Notes under the pieces: generated by a model
What the model was told of the DNA's origin: nothing
Database searches by the model: none
Seen by the model: the letters and a program-made list of their open reading frames with translations, nothing else
In this document: piece by piece, positions 16,214 through 20,238 of the stretch
How the letters are laid out: every line of letters begins with the position of its first letter
Numbering within the stretch: position 1 is the first letter of the stretch
Position numbers and translations under genes: made by a program
Assembly (NCBI GenBank): GCA_900642245.1
Contig: CAAAJI010000567.1
Location: forward strand, 11,840 to 32,077
DNA from: Fragilaria radians
Lineage: Eukaryota; Bacillariophyta; Fragilariophyceae; Fragilariales; Fragilariaceae
Direction of reading: 5' to 3'
Length of the DNA stretch: 20,238 nucleotides

Positions 16214-16910
16214 AAACAACACATTAAAGTAGCACATACAGCCTTGGCTACAGTAAGTGGGTCTGCAATGAAATGCTCTACCTTTCTTCAAGATAATTAC
16301 TTACGCAACATAGTTCTTGCTTTGATTCAAAGCCGTGTTATTCCAAAACTTGAAGATATCAACATAGACGAAGATACATTGGATTTGCTCAAAACTAACA
16401 AAGGGTTAGCAACCAAATCCAATGGAGAAAAGGAATTTGGTATAAGTCTTGTGGAAGCAACGGATACGTTGTATCAATTTCATCAAGCAAAAGGTATGTC
16501 CAACGCGCAGTATTGGGAAAACTTCAATAGCATGATCAACGTCATTGAAGATTATGGTAGAAAAAATGAAGGATGGCGGAAAACTATCTGGATTAATTTA
16601 CTGAAGGAGCCGCCAACGTGTAGAAGTAGCGAAAGGTTTACTCAGATCAACAAATTGCTGAAGCAACGGAAAAAGGGAAAGAAAAGATACTTGGCAGAAT
16701 ACCTTTTATAAGATAACTATATTGCATGTAGGCTTGATGTATAACCTGAAAACTGAATTGCCACATTCTCCCTTTTGAACAACTGGCATAAAAGATATGA
16801 ACAAGGCTTTAAAAGCCCGGGAGTGCTCACAATGGAACCTTGTTTGCTCAGGACATAGTCAAGAAGAGTGTGCAGTTACATGTTCGGGATGCGAGAAGGA
16901 AGGCTTGGTA
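16214..16910 (+). mobile_element. Ty1/copia gag remnant
   Basis: The frame 16214-16714 encodes a charged helical protein: LRNIVLALIQSRVIPKLED, DLLKTNKGLATKSNGEKEFG, then GMSNAQYWENFNSMINVIEDYG and a lysine-rich end before KKRYLAEYLL. Segments like NA.YWE.F...I..IE.YG and K.RYLA..L are features of diatom copia gag. No ATG starts the frame (TTG at 16244). Downstream, CSGHSQEECAVTCSGCEKEG (about 16842-16905) looks like a damaged zinc knuckle in another frame. The assignment rests on context with the RNase H piece that follows on the same strand. Confidence 0.6.
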
Positions 16911-17205
16911 TTGTTTCAACGTTTCAACAAAAACTGTATTTAGGAATTCAAAGCAAAACAAGCAATAAGATAGAGCTAGTAAATACAACAACAGGCAAAG
17001 GCGAGCATCATTTTAATTCAGCACTTCAAGTAAATAGTGAATACCACAACATAGGACAATGATGATGACTTCATAATCAACAAATATTGAGGATAAAATG
17101 CTAGGCATGAATTTCATCATTCAAGTGATGATGCAATGGTGAATATAAAACTAGTTAACAGAAAAGTTTGAGATACAATGATTCTGATCGACAACCCATG
17201 CTTTC

Positions 17206-17733
17206 TATGTAAGGTGTCCAGTAAGCAAGAATGACTACAAATGGCAATGAAGTTATTTACCGGCAACTGGCAGACATACCTAAAAACGGTACAATGGGTT
17301 GATGCATCATTTGCAACAAGGAATACAATGAAAAGCCACTAGTGGGTTACACTGTCAATAGGAAACATCTCAATATTCAGCTTATCTGGTAAGCAAGTGG
17401 TTAATTCAACAGGCTTTACCGAAGACGAAATAGTAGGAATGATGCAATGCCACAAGTAATTTGGAAAAGGCACTTCCTAATGGCACTAGGTGTCAGAGTG
17501 ACTCACAAAATTCTTTATCAAGACAACAAAAGCGCAATACGGTTAGGAAAGATTGGTACAGGATCCAGCTAATAAAACGCAAGTCAAAGTAATGAATTTT
17601 TTTTTAAAGATATGATTGCATTAGGGGTAGTGGAATTACAATATTGTACAACCATGCAAATGATTGAGGATTACTTCACTGAGCCATTGCAGGGTAAACA
17701 GTTCTTCTTGTTCAGGAAGATGATTATGGCTTA
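17206..17733 (+). mobile_element. Ty1/copia reverse transcriptase end and RNase H remnant
   Basis: On the plus strand, with frame breaks: MKLFTGNWQTYLKT (end of reverse transcriptase), WVDASFATRNTMKSH, FSLSGKQVVNSTGFTEDEIVG, ILYQDNKSAIRLGKIG, FFFKDMIALGVVELQYCTT, and finally MIEDYFTEPLQGKQFFLFRKMIMA with a stop at 17731-17733. These are the catalytic and terminal motifs of copia RNase H (D-A-S, S-x-E/D-D/E, YQDNKSAI, T-x-x-M-x-D-x-F/Y-T-x-P-L-Q-G). Gag lies only about 0.3 kb upstream, so protease, integrase and most of reverse transcriptase have been deleted. It is a dead internal-deletion copy, opposite in orientation to the copia fragment at 10324-11690. Confidence 0.9.
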
Positions 17734-18576
17734 GAATGTGTTTATGAGATTTTGAATGAGTGTGTTGGATATATAAAATCCATATTGCGATATTTTAATC
17801 AATAAGCTCAGAATGAGACCCAAAACCAATTTGGGTATCAAGGGTACTGCTACTATGTCAATCTTGGATTTGAACTTTAAGCTTTCCAGTGGAAAACGGT
17901 TTGAGAATAAACTCAAATAATCTAATAGTTTATTTAAGTAACTGCTTAGGACCTTTCTCTTAATTAGATTTACGTTTCTATATCAACACGAAGTCCCCTA
18001 AATAACGAGAACGGCATTTTTTCGATCTAGAGTTTGGGAAATAAAATCATAGCCTAGTAAGTCACTAGTTGAATCCTACATGCTAACAATTAAACTGTAA
18101 GCACAGAAAGGTGGAGGCAATCTTTACATTTAATGCACTAACCATCTGAAGGGGTCTATGCTAGATTATGGTTAAATACTACTGCATTATATCTAGTCAA
18201 AAGACCTAAGGTGCTTTTATCACACCCATGCTCCTGTATGAAATTTCACTCTACAATGATGAATCTGATTCTCTGAGGGTAAAACAATAATGCAGGAAAA
18301 AAGGAAAGATCTAGATGATCATGGTTTGTTCGCCAATTTTCTTCATTGCGATGTTATCCTGGATGTAAGACAATCCTTTCTAGTTTGGCTTGATCAATTC
18401 AATGATGGCACCATTATGACATTAACATTACAATATCTTTGTTACTATCAGCGGGTATTATCGTAGATCACTTTCTAAAGTCCTAAGCCTGAATTCTACA
18501 TAGTTTTAAACTATGGAACAGAACACAGCAAACGATATAATTCGACTTTTTTCTATTTCAATGCAATCTTTATCAT
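17734..18576. other. Spacer, no gene recognised
   Basis: The region lies downstream of the copia RNase H and next to the 3' end of gene C. It could contain the 3' LTR of the deleted copia (TGTGTTTATGAG at about 17737 is a possible TG start), but no matching 5' copy is visible. The 61-codon minus frame at 17731-17916 is unremarkable. Confidence 0.4.
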
Positions 18577-20238
18577 TCATTGCTTTGTAGCAAGCATTTC
18601 AAACACTACAGTTGCATTTCTTCCGTTACCTAGACAACCAACAGTTTCCTTCTGCTTTTCTAACCAGGTATAGTATTCCCATCTCAAGTCCACTGTCAAA
18701 CCAACACTTATAACACTTTCAAAAGCCGGAAGAAGAAACAAAGATGAACTCAGAAAAGTCTCAAGCGGATTTGTCTGTAAGCGCCTTGCGTCTCTTGTAT
18801 CGCCAGAACAACCTCGACATTTCATGTTGCTTGTTCCTCCCCACCGGAATGATTGTGTTTGTAAGCGACGATGATTTGGAGATTCAGCAATCTCATGATA
18901 TTCTTGAACGACTTCTGGCGCTTTCTCTTGCGATTCAAAAGTCTCTGATGCTTTGGATAATTCTCGACGCGACGACCCTACACAGGTGGCGTTGCAAAAC
19001 TTGAGATGGGTGATGGCGCCAGTTTCTGTAAGGTACACTTGAAGATTCTTAACGCTTGAGGTCGAGATATTAATTGTTTGATATGAGTTTGAGCCCAAAT
19101 TTGCATATTGGAAAGTCTTGGAGGTACCATTCTTTAAGGTAGCCTTGATACTACCGGATCCTTCGGAAATGTCCATCAAGCCGAGACTATCGAAATATAT
19201 GGGTTCCCTGAAAGAAAAATCAAAGGTTCCTCCATTGAGTGCATCATCAGGAGACTCTTGGTTACGCTCTTGAATAATCAAGATATTCCCATGCGACTGA
19301 CAGTTTGCACCTTTGCTTCCAGGAACTCCTCCGGCACCAATTCCAGGTCCAGGTTTAGAGCATCGTTCATTAGGGCTCCCTAAATCAGCATCCCCGTCCG
19401 GTTCGTTACCTGGATTTGAACTATTGAATATACGTGGCTGTCGGAGATTGGTTCCAGGTTTGAATGGAGCATACCAACTAATCCCATTTGGTACGACACT
19501 AATGTTTAATCCATATTCTTGAGACCATTCCGTAGCAATGTAGGCGCCCCTAGGGACAATACTTCCATTTGGGAACCGCTCAAAGTCTAGGGTCGTACAC
19601 ATTCTCTGAAAAGAACAAGTTGGCATCGATGTAGATCTAAGAGTTGGAGCCATAGTTGTTGGTAAAGAGGTCGGTGGAGATTTTGGTAGAATGGTTGGCA
19701 GAGAGGTCGGTAAAGATGTTGGTAGAGATGTCGGAAGAGACGTTGGCCTGGAGGTTGGAAAAAATGTTGGTAGCCTGGTTGGTGGAGATGTGGGTAGAGT
19801 GGTTGGTAGAGATTTGGGTAGATTAGTTGGTACAGATGTAGGTAGAGCAGTCGGTAGAGCAGTCGGTAGAGAGGTAAGATCAGATGCTGGCTTTGAAGTT
19901 GGTATGATTCGGTTGGTAAATGGTAGACTTGTAGGTGCCACAGTTTCAATCCTAGTTAGAGATTCAGTTGATACATTTCTCAAAGATAATGCATTGTTCG
20001 TGTTATTTACCAGGATTGCAGCTATCTTCGATGGAAGGAATGATGGAGAGAGTGAGGATGGAGGGAAGGATGGCAAGAGTGATGGTGATAATGAAGGAGT
20101 GAGTGATGGAGATAATGACGGAGACAATGATGGAGAGAACTGAAGAGAGAAGGATGACGGAGATAATGACGGAGAGACTGACGGAGAGACTGACGGAGGG
20201 AAGGATGGCAAGAATGACGGAGATGATGACGGAGAGAA
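18577..20238 (-). CDS. Secreted Pro/Thr-linker protein, paralogue C, 5' end outside window
   Basis: 553 codons before the stop are visible and the frame is still open at the window edge, so the signal peptide and N-terminal domain lie beyond it. What is visible: a long SPS-rich block (PSLSPSLSPS types, about 70 residues), a non-repetitive stretch ending in the anchor SLPFTNR, a PT block with some 18 LPTx/PPTx units (coded by 19642-19878), the Cys pair TCSFQRMC, and the folded domain with FERFPNGS, DADLGSPNE, GNILIIQE and THLKFCNATC. The tail has RRLQ twice, CRGC, and LETFLSSSLFLLPAFESV to the end. It is close to paralogues A and B in every part except the linker, which is the longest of the three. 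The TTG at 20211 is only an internal codon and not a start. The function is unknown. Confidence 0.9.
   Translation of the reverse strand, partial: FSPSSSPSFLPSFPPSVSPSVSPSLSPSSFSLQFSPSLSPSLSPSLTPSLSPSLLPSFPPSSLSPSFLPSKIAAILVNNTNNALSLRNVSTESLTRIETVAPTSLPFTNRIIPTSKPASDLTSLPTALPTALPTSVPTNLPKSLPTTLPTSPPTRLPTFFPTSRPTSLPTSLPTSLPTSLPTILPKSPPTSLPTTMAPTLRSTSMPTCSFQRMCTTLDFERFPNGSIVPRGAYIATEWSQEYGLNISVVPNGISWYAPFKPGTNLRQPRIFNSSNPGNEPDGDADLGSPNERCSKPGPGIGAGGVPGSKGANCQSHGNILIIQERNQESPDDALNGGTFDFSFREPIYFDSLGLMDISEGSGSIKATLKNGTSKTFQYANLGSNSYQTINISTSSVKNLQVYLTETGAITHLKFCNATCVGSSRRELSKASETFESQEKAPEVVQEYHEIAESPNHRRLQTQSFRWGGTSNMKCRGCSGDTRDARRLQTNPLETFLSSSLFLLPAFESVISVGLTVDLRWEYYTWLEKQKETVGCLGNGRNATVVFEMLATKQ
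19642..19878 (-). repeat. 12-bp minisatellite coding LPTS repeats, gene C
   Basis: About eighteen imperfect units related to GGTAGAGATGTT (plus strand) code for LPT/PPT repeats on the minus strand. They sit between the SLPFTNR anchor and the TMAPT motif that precedes the folded domain, the same borders as the shorter array in gene B. Confidence 0.85.
20026..20238 (-). repeat. SPS-coding repeat, gene C, continues past window edge
   Basis: Imperfect GATGGAGAGAGTGA and GACGGAGAGACT units (plus strand) code for PSLSPS and PSVSPS on the minus strand. The array is not closed at 20238, so the true length is unknown. Confidence 0.8.

Noticed and set aside
19691..20143. Plus-strand open frame of 150 codons with VGRDVG repeats
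   Set aside because: Shadow of the repeat-coding linker of gene C, for the same reason as in gene B.
1..20238. CRISPR array, tRNA or rRNA genes
   Set aside because: No regularly spaced repeats with unique spacers, and no cloverleaf or rRNA core sequence was recognised by eye on either strand.

Overview
The window looks like a repeat-rich, AT-rich stretch of a diatom (or closely related stramenopile) nuclear genome. The evidence is intronless open reading frames, secreted proteins with long Pro/Thr and Pro/Ser linkers, R-x-L motifs of the kind known from diatom silaffin-type proteins, and decayed Ty1/copia, Ty3/gypsy and hAT fragments. The species cannot be named from the sequence alone.

All five protein-coding genes I can support lie on the minus strand. 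(1) 1-1680: most of an ERO1 thiol oxidase gene; its 3' end lies outside the window. (2) 3175-4923 (A), (4) 13421-15241 (B) and (5) 18577-20238 (C, 5' end outside the window): three paralogous secreted proteins. They share nearly identical folded parts and have unrelated or repeat-expanded linkers. (3) 7696-9528: a 610-residue P-loop NTPase plus nuclease-like protein of the Crinkler/RHS class.

Between genes A and B, on the far side of the Crinkler/RHS gene, is a graveyard of mobile elements (10076-12471): the hAT C-terminus, a multiply frameshifted copia pol, and two divergently oriented pieces of a gypsy pol, ending at three TTAGGGG units. Between B and C is an internally deleted copia on the plus strand (about 16214-17733). 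The stretches 1693-3000, 5191-7695, 12489-13200, 15485-16213 and 17734-18576 hold no gene I can recognise, only short repeats and palindromes.

Genes A and B form a dispersed duplication that includes about 170-210 bp of 3' flank and 240 bp of promoter. Two promoter motifs are conserved while the rest has drifted. ERO1 makes disulfides in the ER, and the A/B/C proteins are cysteine-containing secretory cargo, but nothing here shows a direct functional link. The most unusual points are the linker diversification of the A/B/C family, their conserved R-x-L sites, the Crinkler/RHS-like gene in a transposon-dense setting, and the stretched regulatory-cysteine loop of ERO1.
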